NCBI RefSeq assembly: GCF_024347095.1
Contig: NZ_AP024903.1
Location: forward strand, 992,001-1,056,000
Direction: 5' to 3'
DNA from: Vibrio rhizosphaerae
Lineage (GTDB): Bacteria > Pseudomonadota > Gammaproteobacteria > Enterobacterales > Vibrionaceae
Length of the DNA: 64,000 nucleotides
In this document: positions 44,647 to 55,669 of the stretch, one piece after another
Position numbering within the stretch: position 1 is the first letter of the stretch
How the letters are laid out: each line of letters opens with the position of its first letter
Notes under the pieces: model-generated
Told to the model about the DNA's origin: nothing
Seen by the model: the letters and a program-made list of their open reading frames with translations, nothing else
Databases searched by the model: none
Position numbers and translations under genes: made by a program

Positions 44647-45009
44647 CTATTGGATACTTTCGAAAAATTGATCGCTGTTATGAAAGTCACCGGCCAGATG
44701 AATGAGTGAGCCTCTTTTGTCAAATTTGACAATCAGATTTTTCTGTACCGGGTCTTCATGGCCTGAGACATGATGATAAATGTAGTACCAAGTATCGGGA
44801 TAACCATTCTCAACCAGCATCGGCGAGCCAAGGACATAGCGGACTTGCTGTTTGGTCATGCCAAATTTCAGTTGATCGACCGCTTGTTGATCAACATAGT
44901 TGCCTTGGTTGATATCGATTCGGTAAACCAACATATCGGTCACCGATGAACATCCACTGAGGACAAGCATTGCGAGTGATGCGGTGATGAGAGACTTCTT
45001 CAATTGCAT
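44647..45009 (-). CDS. bamE: Outer membrane assembly lipoprotein BamE
   Basis: 120 residues. Lipoprotein signal with lipobox LVLSGC, cysteine at residue 20. The SmpA/OmlA domain has the conserved [28 protein letters not shown] and DTWYY motifs. Part of the BAM complex inserting beta-barrels in the outer membrane. Convergent to ratA-rnfH, as is usual in gamma-proteobacteria. Confidence 0.95.
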   Translation of the reverse strand: MQLKKSLITASLAMLVLSGCSSVTDMLVYRIDINQGNYVDQQAVDQLKFGMTKQQVRYVLGSPMLVENGYPDTWYYIYHHVSGHEDPVQKNLIVKFDKRGSLIHLAGDFHNSDQFFESIQ

Positions 45010-45556
45010 AGTTTGTTTACTACATTGTCATTTAGAGTGAAAGCTTGGCTGATAATAAACAAGCTTGGTGAAGAAGTAAAAGGGTTCCCCACCATCTTAT
45101 CCTTCACTCTGACTACAAATTTTGGATTTTGTTGCATCGGATCGGTTTTTTTTCAATATTCATCACCCATCATAGACCTTGATAAGCAATGACGGCGGAT
45201 TTTTTGCCGGGTCTACACGGATGGGGGTGACGATATCCGGGAGCGGTGAGTTAAATCGGATCGTCGGGTATTTTTAAAGGGTAGAGGGTAGAGGGCAGAA
45301 AGAAGACCGGGGCCATAAAACCGGGGAATAAAGATGAAGCCGTTTAAGAACGTTGTATCTGATGATAAGGTGCCATCTTGTGGACGGACAGCATGAACAA
45401 TAACCACAATAAAAAATATCCTATAATTATTTGTGGTTATTGATGAGTAAATAAAATGAGTATCAATGTTTATATTTTTAAAGAGACTTAATTAACGGGT
45501 GTCATATTGATGAATGTGAATAATTTATTCTGATGAATAATAATAAGTCGGACTGA
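45010..45556. other. Intergenic region upstream of bamE
   Basis: 547 bases without a credible gene. The right part is A/T-rich; GGTAGAGGG is repeated at about 45283-45298. The bamE promoter should lie near 45010-45100. No RNA gene or terminator is obvious. Confidence 0.6.
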
Positions 45557-46309
45557 TTATAAAAACATATCAAATAATATGCACGTCTCCAAAAATTGTT
45601 GACTTAATTTATTGTTCTTTTTAAAGCATAGAATACCATGTGCAAGTAGTTTAAATCTGCGTAAAAGTTGATGAATTTCTAATAAGCTTTGCCAGTGTTC
45701 ATCGGAAACCTGTTGTTTCCAATAACATAAGATGCGCCGTTTTTGTTCAATGGTGACTTGTTTGATACGACATAGATCCAACAGTAACAGATAAATGTCT
45801 CTGGCTTTGAGTTTGGTGCTCGCATGCATGATTGACTCTTCAAAGTCGATCAGACTGAGTTGATTATGCTGGTCGATTAATATATCGCGCAGAGCCGGGC
45901 GGCCATGGGCAATATCCGCATTGTGTAATTTGATAAATAAAGTGATGAGCTGCATCAAGACATCATCGGTGATGCGTTCCGCTTCAACCTGTGAAAGCGG
46001 CAGGCCTTGATCCGATGTGACAAAGAAACGTTTTCCTTCCAGCGCGATCTGAGGAACCTGAAATCCAATCGAGTTTAAATAAAGCAACATCGATTTTTCA
46101 TGTTCAAAACGTGACCATGAATTCATCGTTGCTTTCGACTGAAAGCATGATAATAAATTTAACTTGCCAGCAAGCGATGATATTTTTCGGATAAAATTAG
46201 ATTTATCCTCTCCGCCAATTTTTAGCCAGTAGGTTTTTTTTTGGTCAGTGATTTTAATAACGCCATTGATGTTTTTATCAATGTATTTTATGCATTGTTC
46301 TCTTAACAT
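45557..46309 (-). CDS. Protein-kinase-like protein (BUD32/lipopolysaccharide-kinase type)
   Basis: 250 residues. Kinase-like order: a strand with lysine (YWLKIGGEDK), SRFEHEKSMLLYLNSIGFQVPQ (a conserved Glu), a catalytic-loop-like NADIAHGRPALRDILIDQ and SLIDFEES in the place of the DFG-like metal motif. The usual HGDxxxxN reads HGRPALRD, so the Asp base is shifted or missing. It may be a specialised or inactive kinase. It lies downstream of recN on the same strand with 208 bases between. Substrate unknown. Confidence 0.6.
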   Translation of the reverse strand: MLREQCIKYIDKNINGVIKITDQKKTYWLKIGGEDKSNFIRKISSLAGKLNLLSCFQSKATMNSWSRFEHEKSMLLYLNSIGFQVPQIALEGKRFFVTSDQGLPLSQVEAERITDDVLMQLITLFIKLHNADIAHGRPALRDILIDQHNQLSLIDFEESIMHASTKLKARDIYLLLLDLCRIKQVTIEQKRRILCYWKQQVSDEHWQSLLEIHQLLRRFKLLAHGILCFKKNNKLSQQFLETCILFDMFL

Positions 46310-46517
46310 AATATGAATGTATTATTTGTATAATATCTGGAATGGGCAACCATGAATTGCGGCACATTCTATCCATTTTTTTAACTAAGTTAAGATCAAA
46401 TGCAGAAAAAATCAAAATAAAATATCGGGCCGAATATTATTTCATCCAAAAGCCCGATATTTATTATGTGTGTGATATTCAGAAAACTAATAATAGAATA
46501 AATTAGTTTAAAATAGA

Positions 46518-48185
46518 TTATGCAGCAACGAGTAGTAACTCTTTTGCATTGGCTAATGTCGTTTCAGTAATTTGACTTCCGCCAAGCAGTCTGGCCAATT
46601 CTTCAATCCGTTGCTGATCATCCAGCCTGAGCATCTGGGTTTCTGTTTTGCCGCCTTTGGTTTGTTTGGCGACAAACAGTTGTTGATGTCCGCATCCGGC
46701 AACTTGTGGTAAGTGAGTGACACACAAGACTTGGGTTGATTCACCCAATTGACGAAGCATTTTACCAACCACAGCCGCTGTCGGGCCGCTGATACCAACA
46801 TCGACTTCATCGAATATCAGACTCGGGGTTTCGACTTTCTGCGCCGTAATGACTTGAATCGCGAGGGATATCCGCGACAGTTCACCACCCGAGGCAACTT
46901 TGGTCATGGGTTGCAGCGGTTGTCCCGGGTTGGTGGAAACCATAAAGTTTACGGAATCAAACCCAAGCGGGGAGGGGTGCTTGTCATCATAATGAATATC
47001 CATCTGGAACTTGGCTTTTTCCATGCTGAGTTCATGCATACTCTGAGTGATTAATTTATTGAGTTCTTTGGCATAACGTGCTCTGGACTGATGCAGTTTT
47101 TCAGCGCGGTGAACAAATGACTGATACGCTTCTGCCACAACATTTTCAAGCTGCTCAAGTTTTTCGTCGGAATAATCCAGCGCAGCGATTTGCTGGCGCA
47201 AGTTTTGGTGATGCTGATAGAGATCTTCCGGGAGAACATTGTGTTTACGGGCCAGTGACATAACTTTGGAATAACGGCTTTCAATCAATGCCATTTGTTC
47301 CGGATCGACTTCAATGCGATCCAGATAGTTACGAAGTTCGCTGTTTGCTTCTTCCAGTTGGATCAGGGCTTCTGCAATCATCGTCGGCAGCATTGCCATT
47401 TTTTCATCCAGCTCGGCCAATTGGCCCAGAACCTGACTGGTTGACTGAAGTAAACCGATGGCGTTGACTTCATCGCCTTCATTTAACAACTGGATGGCAT
47501 TTTGGCTGAGAGTGAGTAATTCACCACTGTTCGTCAGGCGTTTGTATTCCTGTTCCAGTTCGGGGAATTCATCTTCACCTATCGAGAGTTCGTTCAGTTC
47601 TTTGATTTGATATTCCAACAACTGGAGTTGTGCCTGATTCTGTTGGCTGTTTTCCCGGATCTGTTTCAGCTCATTGCTGGCCTGACGCCAGTTCTGGTAA
47701 GCCAGTCGTGTTTTTTTCAACAAATCGGTGTGACCGGCATATTGATCCAACATTGTCAGTTGGTACTCACTTTTCATCAGTTGCTGATGGGCGTGCTGGC
47801 CGTGAATATTAACCAGTAACTGACCGAGAGATTTGAGTTGTGAGATTGGCACCGGATTACCGTTGATAAATGCGCGTGAACGGCCTTCTTTGGTGATGAC
47901 CCGACGGAGAATACACTCGCTGCCGTCCAGAAGCTCATTATCTTCGAGCCACCGGGTAGCGTGCAGGTTGTGATCGAGCAAAAATGCCGCACAGACTTCA
48001 GTTTTCTCTTCCCCCTGACGGACCATTCCGGCTTCCGCTCTGCCACCGAGACACAAGCTGAGTGCATCAATGGCAATGGATTTCCCCGCACCGGTTTCTC
48101 CGGTAATGGTGGTCATTCCTTGTGAAAGTTCTAACTGTAATGATTTGACGATTGCAAAATTATTGACGCTTAAATGAGCCAGCAT
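46518..48185 (-). CDS. recN: DNA repair protein RecN (SMC-like ATPase)
   Basis: 555 residues from the ATG at 48185. Walker [15 protein letters not shown] near the N-terminus, a long coiled-coil centre ([27 protein letters not shown] in parts), and C-terminal ABC signature [16 protein letters not shown] with Walker [15 protein letters not shown]. It acts in recombinational repair of double-strand breaks. The SOS boxes just upstream show LexA control. Confidence 0.96.
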   Translation of the reverse strand: MLAHLSVNNFAIVKSLQLELSQGMTTITGETGAGKSIAIDALSLCLGGRAEAGMVRQGEEKTEVCAAFLLDHNLHATRWLEDNELLDGSECILRRVITKEGRSRAFINGNPVPISQLKSLGQLLVNIHGQHAHQQLMKSEYQLTMLDQYAGHTDLLKKTRLAYQNWRQASNELKQIRENSQQNQAQLQLLEYQIKELNELSIGEDEFPELEQEYKRLTNSGELLTLSQNAIQLLNEGDEVNAIGLLQSTSQVLGQLAELDEKMAMLPTMIAEALIQLEEANSELRNYLDRIEVDPEQMALIESRYSKVMSLARKHNVLPEDLYQHHQNLRQQIAALDYSDEKLEQLENVVAEAYQSFVHRAEKLHQSRARYAKELNKLITQSMHELSMEKAKFQMDIHYDDKHPSPLGFDSVNFMVSTNPGQPLQPMTKVASGGELSRISLAIQVITAQKVETPSLIFDEVDVGISGPTAAVVGKMLRQLGESTQVLCVTHLPQVAGCGHQQLFVAKQTKGGKTETQMLRLDDQQRIEELARLLGGSQITETTLANAKELLLVAA

Positions 48186-48211
48186 GTTCACACCTGTACG
48201 TTTTACCAATA

Positions 48212-48249
48212 CTGTATAAAGAAACAGTATATACTGTTTCTTTATACAG
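48212..48249. promoter_or_regulatory. Double LexA (SOS) box upstream of recN
   Basis: CTGTATAAAGAAACAG (48212-48227) and CTGTTTCTTTATACAG (48234-48249) are both CTG-N10-CAG boxes and exact reverse complements, making one 38-bp perfect palindrome with CAGTATATACTG at its centre. They lie 27 bases before the recN start, over its promoter. Confidence 0.92.
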
Positions 48250-48360
48250 TAAAGATGTGAATTGATTTTATTTTCACCAACGTCTCAATCACGGCTATCG
48301 TGCCGGATTGATGGCGAACTGAGCTTTGCTCAATGACAATCAGAACAAGTGCTTAAGCTT

Positions 48361-49245
48361 CTAGAACAGTTTGCTCGACCAGCCTAATTTGTTTCTCAGC
48401 ACATGGTAGTAGCTGTAATCTTTTGGGTGAATCAGATGTAACTTATTCGGGCTGCGGTAGATCAGCACTTCATCTCCGGGAGAGACCGGGAGCGAAATCT
48501 GCCCGTCACAACTGATTTCTTGTGTGCCTCTGTTATTCGGAGAGACAGAGAGTTTGATGCGACAATCGCCGTCAACTACTAAGGGGCGGGATGACAGCGT
48601 ATGCGGAAACATCGGGACCAGTGAGATGGCGTTTAAGCTTGGTGACAGGATCGGACCACCACCAGAAAGCGAATAGGCGGTTGAGCCGGTCGGGGTGGAA
48701 ACAATGAGTCCGTCAGAGCGTTGAGAAAAAGCAAAAGCGTCGTTGATGTGTACTTCGAACTCAATCATATGCGCGATTTTGCCCGGGTGGAGGACCGCTT
48801 CGTTTAAGGCGGCATTATGACTTTTGATCTGGCCGTGACGGTGAATTTCGGTTTCCAGCAGAAAGCGTTCTTCTTCAATATATTCGCCTTCAAGAACTTT
48901 TTGTAACGCAGCCTGAAAATCTTCGGGGTTTAAATCGGTCAGAAAACCGAGGTTGCCACGGTTGACCCCGATAACCCGAATATCAAAGCGGGATAGCACT
49001 CTGGCCGCGCCGAGCATGTTACCGTCACCGCCGACGGCAATTGCCAGATCTGCCTTTTTACCTAACTCCAGTAACGATGAAAAACACTGGGGCGGAATAT
49101 CGGTGAGAATACTGCTCAGCCGATCATCGATAAACACTGAATATCCCTGCTCTGACAGCCATTGGTATAATTCGCGATGAGTTTGTATCGCAGACTGGTC
49201 CCGTGGTTTACCAATGATGGCAATCACGCCAAAAGATTTTTTCAT
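48361..49245 (-). CDS. nadK: NAD kinase
   Basis: 294 residues, normal length. The kinase motif [13 protein letters not shown] and the [13 protein letters not shown] region are present, with the substrate motif NEAVLHPG and [13 protein letters not shown]. Makes NADP+ from NAD+ and ATP in the cytoplasm. Divergent from grpE, downstream of which the heat-shock genes follow. Confidence 0.96.
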   Translation of the reverse strand: MKKSFGVIAIIGKPRDQSAIQTHRELYQWLSEQGYSVFIDDRLSSILTDIPPQCFSSLLELGKKADLAIAVGGDGNMLGAARVLSRFDIRVIGVNRGNLGFLTDLNPEDFQAALQKVLEGEYIEEERFLLETEIHRHGQIKSHNAALNEAVLHPGKIAHMIEFEVHINDAFAFSQRSDGLIVSTPTGSTAYSLSGGGPILSPSLNAISLVPMFPHTLSSRPLVVDGDCRIKLSVSPNNRGTQEISCDGQISLPVSPGDEVLIYRSPNKLHLIHPKDYSYYHVLRNKLGWSSKLF

Positions 49246-49266
49246 AATGTTTCCAATCGAATTAGG

Positions 49267-49292
49267 CTTGAATCAGGAATCTTCATCCCCAT
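49267..49292 (+). promoter_or_regulatory. Sigma-32 heat-shock promoter of grpE
   Basis: CTTGAA (49267-49272), 14 bases, then CCCCAT (49287-49292), matching the sigma-32 consensus exactly in both boxes. About 90 bases before the grpE start. Confidence 0.9.
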
Positions 49293-49380
49293 AATAAAGG
49301 CAAGTTATGCTTTTATGCGAATGTTTAGTGTGTTGAATGTTGATCATCAATACAAAAGATCATGGAACTCTGGAGATATC

Positions 49381-49992
49381 ATGAGCAACGAAGAGAATAA
49401 AGTCAAAGAAGAAGAGCTGCAGCAAGAATCGGTAGCACAAGAACAGACTGAGGCTGACGTCGTCGGGAGTGAGGCTGATATCGAGTGGAATGAAAGCGAT
49501 GCCCCAGAGGATGAGCAAGACGCGAAAATTGCCCAGTTGGAAGCGGCGCTACTGACCAGTGAAAGTAAGGTGAAAGAGCAGCAAGATGCGGTCTTGCGTG
49601 CTCAGGCTGAGGTTGAGAACATCCGCCGTCGGAGTGAGCAGGAAATCGATAAGGCGCGTAAATTCGCTCTGAGTCGTTTTGCCGAGGAACTTCTGCCGGT
49701 GATTGATAACCTTGAACGCGCCATTCAAGCGGCAGACGCTGAGAATGAAGTCATCAAGCCTCTGCTGGAAGGCGTGGAGCTGACTCACAAAACCTTTATC
49801 GGGACCATTGAAAAATTTGGTCTCAAAGAGATTAATCCTGAAGGTGAAACATTTAACCCTGAATTACATCAGGCGATGTCTATTCAGGAAAGTCCTGATC
49901 ATGAGTCAAATACCGTGATGTTTGTGATGCAAAAAGGTTATGAACTGAATGGTCGTGTGGTTCGTCCTGCGATGGTGATGGTTGCCAAATAA
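49381..49992 (+). CDS. grpE: Nucleotide exchange factor GrpE
   Basis: 203 residues from the ATG at 49381. Acidic N-terminus, long coiled coil ([38 protein letters not shown] in parts), and the C-terminal beta domain with [21 protein letters not shown]. Releases ADP from DnaK in the DnaK-DnaJ cycle. A sigma-32 promoter lies upstream and a terminator downstream. Confidence 0.96.
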   Translation: MSNEENKVKEEELQQESVAQEQTEADVVGSEADIEWNESDAPEDEQDAKIAQLEAALLTSESKVKEQQDAVLRAQAEVENIRRRSEQEIDKARKFALSRFAEELLPVIDNLERAIQAADAENEVIKPLLEGVELTHKTFIGTIEKFGLKEINPEGETFNPELHQAMSIQESPDHESNTVMFVMQKGYELNGRVVRPAMVMVAK

Positions 49993-50036
49993 GTGCAGCA
50001 TTATCATGAGATGACGATTTGATTCAATCAAATAGA

Positions 50037-50061
50037 AAGGTTGGCAGTGCCAACCTTTTTT
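50037..50061. terminator. Terminator after grpE
   Basis: AAGGTTGGCA and TGCCAACCTT form a perfect stem with almost no loop, followed by T7. It also faces the convergent transporter gene that ends at 50101. Confidence 0.88.
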
Positions 50062-50100
50062 TATGCCGATCAAAACAGTGTGTTTAATGGTTCCGTCTGG

Positions 50101-52020
50101 CTATTTTTCCTGCGGTGCAGCCGGAGAGTGGTGGGGTGAAAGGCGGCTTCTTTTCCACTCCCATATCATCAGAACAGCAATGCAGACAATGCCGATCAAA
50201 CGATAATTGTCGACAAGGAATAGTGTCGCAGCTGCGAATAACAGAAATATCAAGCGGTAAAGTGCTGACATTGGTCGGAACAGGTAGCCTTCAATACCAC
50301 CGGCAAAAGCAAGAATTAAGGCGATACATCCGAGGATGGATTCCACAAATGCCAGCGGTGTTTCAGTTTGCGTCCAGATCAGGCCGGAAAAAGCCATCAT
50401 CGCCGGGATCAGGAAAAATCCCTGTGCCAGTTTGAAGGCCTGAACCGCCGAACGCATCGGTGAGGCGTTGGCGATCCCGGCCCCGGCAAAAGCGGCTAAT
50501 GCAATGGGCGGTGTGACATTGGAGGTCTGCGACAGCCAGAAGACGATCATGTGTGCGGTGAGCAGCGGCACGCCGAGATCCATCAAGGCTGGGACGGCCA
50601 TCACCGACAGTACGATATAAGCAGCCGTGACCGGCAGCCCCATGCCCAGAATGACGGCTGCGATGGCAATAAACAACAGGGCAGACCAGAGGTGACCACC
50701 GGATAGTGAAGTCAGAAACTGAGTAAATTGCAGGCCAATTCCGGTTTGCCCGACCACGCCAACCACGATACCGGCAGTCGCACAGGCGATGGAAATTGGC
50801 AGCGCAAGAATTGCCCCTTCTCGCATTCCCTCAAAGACGAGTTTGACACTGATTTGGGTGTGCTTGCGTGTAATGGCCGCGATCAGGATAGCTGCGCATC
50901 CGGCAATACCGACCAGAATCGGCGAATAACTCATGATCAGCAATGCGGTGATCATCACCAATGGCAGCAGAAAGTGCCATCCCTGTTTGACAATCCGACC
51001 GATTTTTTCCGTTTCACTCATGCCTTGCAGATTGAGCTTACACGCCATCAGATGCACGTAAAGTAATGTACAGGCAAAGTAGAGAATCGCCGGTGCAATC
51101 GACACCAGAATAATGTCGCTATAGGGAATGCCGGTAAACTGTGCCATAACAAAAGCACCGGCACCCATGACCGGAGGCATAATCTGTCCACCGGTTGAAG
51201 CGGCCGCCTCAATACCAGCCGCTTGTTCGGCTTTGTAGCCGAGTCTTTTCATCATCGGAATGGTCAGTGACCCTGTGGTGACCGTATTGGCAATCGCGGA
51301 ACCGGAAATGGATCCCAGTGCGGCGGAAGCCAGCACACTGGCTTTGGCCGGTCCGCCTCTTGATTTACCGGCAATCGCAAAGGCTGCATCGATGAAAAAC
51401 TGGCCGGCTCCGCTGACTTGCAGAAAAGCACCGAACAAGACAAAGACGAATACCACACCGGCGGCAATAGCCAGCGGCGCACCAAACACGCCGTTGGTGG
51501 AATAGATGTGAAAGCGGATCATCTCTTCCAATGAAAACCCTTTACTGGCGATGGTATCCGGCAGCACATTGCCAAACAGTGCATAACTGAGAAAAATCAC
51601 CGCAACCAACACCATGACCATGCCGACCGTCCGGCGGGTGGCTTCTAAAAGCAACAACATGAGGACGAGTCCGGCGTATTGATCTGCCGGTTGCAATCCA
51701 TCCAGCAGGAAACTGATATCATCATAATCAAATGGAATCACCCGGCTGGCGGCCCAGCAAGTGAGTATGATCAAAATGATATCGAGACACCGCAGTACCA
51801 CATATTTAGCCGGAGAGGTGGTTTCAATGTGTGCGGCAGGAAATGCCAAAAAGACCAGAATTAAAACCCAGCTGAGGTGGGTGGGTCTGAAGACCGTTGC
51901 TGACAGATCGGCGGTGATGCCCTGCCATATCTGGAACACCGTCAGCAAAACTGCGATCAGGCCGGTCACGAGTGTGAGACTGTTGGCGAATTTCGTGTGA
52001 CGGGATAAAACCTGAGTCAT
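50101..52020 (-). CDS. TRAP transporter fused permease, TAXI type (DctQM fusion)
   Basis: 639 residues from the ATG at 52020 (TTGGAG upstream). About 15 or more hydrophobic helices. An N-terminal small-permease part is followed by a DctM part with SGSAIANTVTTGSLTIPMMKR, EAAASTGGQIMPPVMGAGAF and SNVTPPIALAAFAGAGIA. Works with the TAXI receptor encoded 124 bases upstream. TAXI systems often import dicarboxylates or glutamate-like acids; the substrate is not known here. The pair lies between grpE and dnaK. Confidence 0.92.
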   Translation of the reverse strand: MTQVLSRHTKFANSLTLVTGLIAVLLTVFQIWQGITADLSATVFRPTHLSWVLILVFLAFPAAHIETTSPAKYVVLRCLDIILIILTCWAASRVIPFDYDDISFLLDGLQPADQYAGLVLMLLLLEATRRTVGMVMVLVAVIFLSYALFGNVLPDTIASKGFSLEEMIRFHIYSTNGVFGAPLAIAAGVVFVFVLFGAFLQVSGAGQFFIDAAFAIAGKSRGGPAKASVLASAALGSISGSAIANTVTTGSLTIPMMKRLGYKAEQAAGIEAAASTGGQIMPPVMGAGAFVMAQFTGIPYSDIILVSIAPAILYFACTLLYVHLMACKLNLQGMSETEKIGRIVKQGWHFLLPLVMITALLIMSYSPILVGIAGCAAILIAAITRKHTQISVKLVFEGMREGAILALPISIACATAGIVVGVVGQTGIGLQFTQFLTSLSGGHLWSALLFIAIAAVILGMGLPVTAAYIVLSVMAVPALMDLGVPLLTAHMIVFWLSQTSNVTPPIALAAFAGAGIANASPMRSAVQAFKLAQGFFLIPAMMAFSGLIWTQTETPLAFVESILGCIALILAFAGGIEGYLFRPMSALYRLIFLLFAAATLFLVDNYRLIGIVCIAVLMIWEWKRSRLSPHHSPAAPQEK

Positions 52021-52144
52021 AGCTAACTCCAAATGTCATGATGTAAAGCACAAAATCGATAAAGCACAATCAGGTGACGGGCTTCGGCACAAACTTCGGC
52101 GCAAAGTCAGCCACCTGATGGGGTGAATGTTCAGAGATATGTAG

Positions 52145-53074
52145 TTACTGGTGATGTTCTCGGTAGTATTTCAGAGCGCCGGGGTGAAGTGGTACACCTT
52201 CCAGCTTTGGCATATTATCGATGGTCATAAATTTCGTGACCCCCACCGCCTGACGGATTTTGTCGATATTTTCAAAGGCAACTTTGGTCATCTCATAAGC
52301 CAGTTTGTCATCCATTTTCTGATTGGTGACCAGAACATTCCAGACCGCAGGAACTTCAAAGGCCGGCACATTCTTATAACTGTCAGCCGGTGCACTGAAT
52401 GCCTGATAGGATGGATTGGCGGCTGAAATTTTCTTCAGCTCTGCCGGGGTAAAGGAAAGGATGCGGATCTTGCGGGTCAGTGCCAGCTCTGTAATGGCTC
52501 CAACCCCGAGACTACCGACAATGACCCCGGCATCAATCTGTCCGTTCGCCAGTGCACTTGTCGTCGCGGTATAGTTCAGTGACTGTGCTTTCACGTCATT
52601 TTCCGTGATACCGAGTATGTTCAGAATATTCACAGCACTGACCCGAGTGCCTGAGCCGGGGGCTCCGAGCGAAATCTTTTTGCCTTTCAGATCACTGATA
52701 GTATGAATATCGGAATCAGCCGGAACCATGAACTGGACGACATTGGGATAAAGAGCGAAGAGCACTTGTGTCGGCATTTTTCTCGGAAATGGCTTTTCAC
52801 CCGTATAGGCTTTCAGCGCGACATTCCCCATTGCGATACCAACTAACTGCTTTTGTGTGGCGACTTTGATGATATTTTCCACGGATGCAGCGGTGACTTC
52901 GGCGCGCATATTGAAATCAGGGATATTTTCACTCCAGATTTTAGCCAGTGTGCCGCCAAGCGGGTAATAAGTTCCGCTTTGACTGCCTGTCCCTATGGTG
53001 TAGTTATTCGCAAAAGCTGGTAGCGCAATACTCAGCCCAAGAATCATCACCCCTTTCTTGACGATGTTGTACAT
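52145..53074 (-). CDS. TAXI-family TRAP solute-binding protein
   Basis: 309 residues, signal peptide to about residue 22 (ALPAFA then NNY). TAXI signatures: YTIGTGSQSGTYYPLGGTLAKIW, LKGKKISLGAPGSGTRVSAVNIL and ANGQIDAGVIVGSLG. Periplasmic receptor for the fused permease. Transcribed away from dnaK. Confidence 0.92.
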   Translation of the reverse strand: MYNIVKKGVMILGLSIALPAFANNYTIGTGSQSGTYYPLGGTLAKIWSENIPDFNMRAEVTAASVENIIKVATQKQLVGIAMGNVALKAYTGEKPFPRKMPTQVLFALYPNVVQFMVPADSDIHTISDLKGKKISLGAPGSGTRVSAVNILNILGITENDVKAQSLNYTATTSALANGQIDAGVIVGSLGVGAITELALTRKIRILSFTPAELKKISAANPSYQAFSAPADSYKNVPAFEVPAVWNVLVTNQKMDDKLAYEMTKVAFENIDKIRQAVGVTKFMTIDNMPKLEGVPLHPGALKYYREHHQ

Positions 53075-53407
53075 AAGAAACTCCCTGTTTTTCTACGGAT
53101 ATAAAAGAAGTATTTACATTGGGTATGCTCATCACCATGCCGGACATATGTTGTGTGAACACCTGTGAATATAGTGTAAATGTGAATGTTATGTATCGGT
53201 TTTGATACCACGATGTTGATATCACTGGGTATAACGGAATTGACAAAATACAAGTTAGGTCACCAAACCGAAGGTAACTTTGTGATGTGTGAGTGAATCA
53301 TGCGTGAACGGCCGTGATTGATTTTGGCCATGATGGGGTGCCGGGTCGTGCTAAATCGCTATATCCGGCCATAAAACAAGGAAATTTGTATTTTTTTCAT
53401 TTTTCCC

Positions 53408-53433
53408 CTTGAAAAGGTATTTTCCGCCCTTAT
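53408..53433 (+). promoter_or_regulatory. Sigma-32 promoter of dnaK
   Basis: CCCCTTGAA gives the -35 box (CTTGAA at 53408-53413); after 13 bases CCCTTAT is a -10 box with partial match. It is ~120 bases before the dnaK start. The remaining part of the 482-bp gap (53075-53556) holds the divergent receptor promoter and the dnaK leader; no gene is seen. Confidence 0.75.
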
Positions 53434-53556
53434 CTAAGGGGCATAGAGAAGCAAACTTCGTTTGTTGAGCGGTGAGTCCGGGGTTGAAACCCGATTCTCG
53501 AACCCCATATATGGGGTACTGACAAAACGACAATAGAATTATTCGGAGATGTCCTG

Positions 53557-55467
53557 ATGGGTAAGATCATTGGTATTGACTTAGGTACTACAAACTCTTG
53601 TGTTGCTGTACTGGATGGCGGAAAACCTCGCGTTATTGAAAATGCTGAGGGTGAACGTACAACCCCTTCTGTAATTGCTTATACCGACGGTGAAACGCTT
53701 GTTGGTCAGCCAGCAAAACGTCAAGCGGTTACAAACCCTGAGAATACACTATTTGCAATCAAGCGTTTGATCGGTCGTCGTTTTGAAGACGAAGAAGTTC
53801 AACGTGATATCGAGATCATGCCTTATAAAATTACCAAGGCTGATAACGGTGATGCATGGGTTCAGGTTAAAAATGAAAAACTGGCAGCGCCACAGGTTTC
53901 TGCTGAAGTTTTGAAAAAAATGAAAAAAACCGCAGAAGATTTTCTGGGTGAAGCCGTCACCGGTGCCGTAATTACTGTTCCTGCTTATTTTAATGATGCG
54001 CAGCGTCAGGCAACAAAAGATGCCGGCCGTATCGCAGGTCTGGAAGTCAAACGGATCATCAACGAACCAACAGCGGCTGCACTGGCCTATGGTCTGGATA
54101 AAGAAGGCGGTGACCGTGTTATCGCTGTATACGACTTAGGTGGTGGTACGTTCGATATCTCGATCATCGAAATCGATGATGTTGAAGGCGAGAAAACCTT
54201 TGAAGTGCTTGCAACCAACGGTGACACTCACTTAGGTGGTGAAGACTTCGATACTCGCATGATCAATTATCTGGTTGATGAGTTCAATAAAGAGCAAGGT
54301 ATCAACCTGAAAAATGACCCGTTGGCAATGCAACGTCTGAAAGAAGCGGCTGAGAAAGCGAAGATTGAGCTGTCTTCAGCGCAACAGACTGACGTAAACC
54401 TGCCTTATATCACGGCAGATGCGACTGGTCCTAAACACATGAATATTAAAGTGACTCGTGCAAAACTTGAGTCGCTGGTTGAAGATTTGGTTCAGCGTTC
54501 TCTTGAGCCAATGAAAGTTGCGCTGGCAGATGCGGATCTGTCTGTGAACGATATTACCGACGTGATTCTGGTCGGTGGTCAGACTCGTATGCCAATGGTT
54601 CAGAAGAAAGTTGCTGAATTCTTCGGTAAAGATGCGCGTAAAGACGTCAACCCAGACGAAGCTGTAGCTGTTGGTGCTGCGGTTCAGGGTGGTGTTCTTG
54701 CCGGTGACGTAAAAGACGTTCTGCTGCTTGACGTAACGCCGCTGTCTCTGGGGATCGAAACCATGGGCGGTGTGATGACTAAGCTGATTGAGAAAAACAC
54801 CACGATTCCAACTAAAGCGAATCAAGTGTTCTCAACGGCAGAAGACAACCAAAGTGCTGTAACTATCCATGTGTTACAAGGTGAACGTAAACAGGCGACT
54901 TACAACAAGTCTCTGGGGCAGTTTAACCTTGAAGGTATCCAGCCTGCGCCACGTGGTATGCCACAAATCGAAGTAACCTTCGACTTGGATGCTGATGGTA
55001 TTCTGCATGTGTCTGCGAAAGACAAACAGACCAACAAAGAGCAGAAGATTACGATTCAAGCGTCTGGCGGTCTGAGCGACGATGAAATCGAAAAAATGGT
55101 TCAAGAAGCTGAAGCGAATAAAGAAGCGGACAAAAAGTTCGAAGAGTTGGCGGCCGCTCGTAACCAGGCTGACCAAATCGTCCATGCAACCCGTAAACAG
55201 GTAGCAGAAGCTGGCGATGCACTGCCTGAGGAAGATAAAGCACAAATTGAAACGGCAATCAGTGAACTTGAAGCGGCAAGTAAGAGCGGCGACAAGGAAG
55301 AAATTGATGCCAAGACTCAGGCATTGATGACTGCATCTCAGAAACTGATGGAAATCGCACAGCAGCAAGCACAAGCCCAGCAAGCGGGTGGTGCAGAGCA
55401 AGCGTCTGGTCAGGATGATGATGTTGTTGATGCTGAATTCGAAGAAGTCAAAGACGAGAAAAAGTAA
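53557..55467 (+). CDS. dnaK: Chaperone DnaK (Hsp70)
   Basis: 636 residues. ATPase domain with [16 protein letters not shown], the phosphate-2 motif [13 protein letters not shown] and [14 protein letters not shown]; linker [16 protein letters not shown]; substrate-binding domain; Gln/Ala-rich and acidic tail ending [10 protein letters not shown]. Folds and protects client proteins with DnaJ and GrpE. Followed by a hairpin (55518-55547) and then dnaJ. Confidence 0.98.
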   Translation: MGKIIGIDLGTTNSCVAVLDGGKPRVIENAEGERTTPSVIAYTDGETLVGQPAKRQAVTNPENTLFAIKRLIGRRFEDEEVQRDIEIMPYKITKADNGDAWVQVKNEKLAAPQVSAEVLKKMKKTAEDFLGEAVTGAVITVPAYFNDAQRQATKDAGRIAGLEVKRIINEPTAAALAYGLDKEGGDRVIAVYDLGGGTFDISIIEIDDVEGEKTFEVLATNGDTHLGGEDFDTRMINYLVDEFNKEQGINLKNDPLAMQRLKEAAEKAKIELSSAQQTDVNLPYITADATGPKHMNIKVTRAKLESLVEDLVQRSLEPMKVALADADLSVNDITDVILVGGQTRMPMVQKKVAEFFGKDARKDVNPDEAVAVGAAVQGGVLAGDVKDVLLLDVTPLSLGIETMGGVMTKLIEKNTTIPTKANQVFSTAEDNQSAVTIHVLQGERKQATYNKSLGQFNLEGIQPAPRGMPQIEVTFDLDADGILHVSAKDKQTNKEQKITIQASGGLSDDEIEKMVQEAEANKEADKKFEELAAARNQADQIVHATRKQVAEAGDALPEEDKAQIETAISELEAASKSGDKEEIDAKTQALMTASQKLMEIAQQQAQAQQAGGAEQASGQDDDVVDAEFEEVKDEKK

Positions 55468-55517
55468 TCAGTGAATAGTAATTCATTGATATGACTTCAG
55501 ACCTTTTCAGGTATGAT

Positions 55518-55547
55518 ACGGGCGTTTGGGGGAACTCTAACGCCCGT
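55518..55547 (+). terminator. Hairpin between dnaK and dnaJ
   Basis: ACGGGCGTT and AACGCCCGT pair perfectly around a 12-base loop. Only a weak T stretch follows (CTGTTTG), so it probably attenuates rather than stops transcription into dnaJ, or protects the dnaK mRNA end. Confidence 0.65.
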
Positions 55548-55669
55548 CTGTTTGTAATTTTGGTGTCGATTTAGGTCATGTTTCATCATTGTGTGAAATA
55601 TCATCTATATCGATACATCTCTACCGGGCGACAAGCGTCGCTTGCAGTAATTAATTGGTGACGAAGAAC

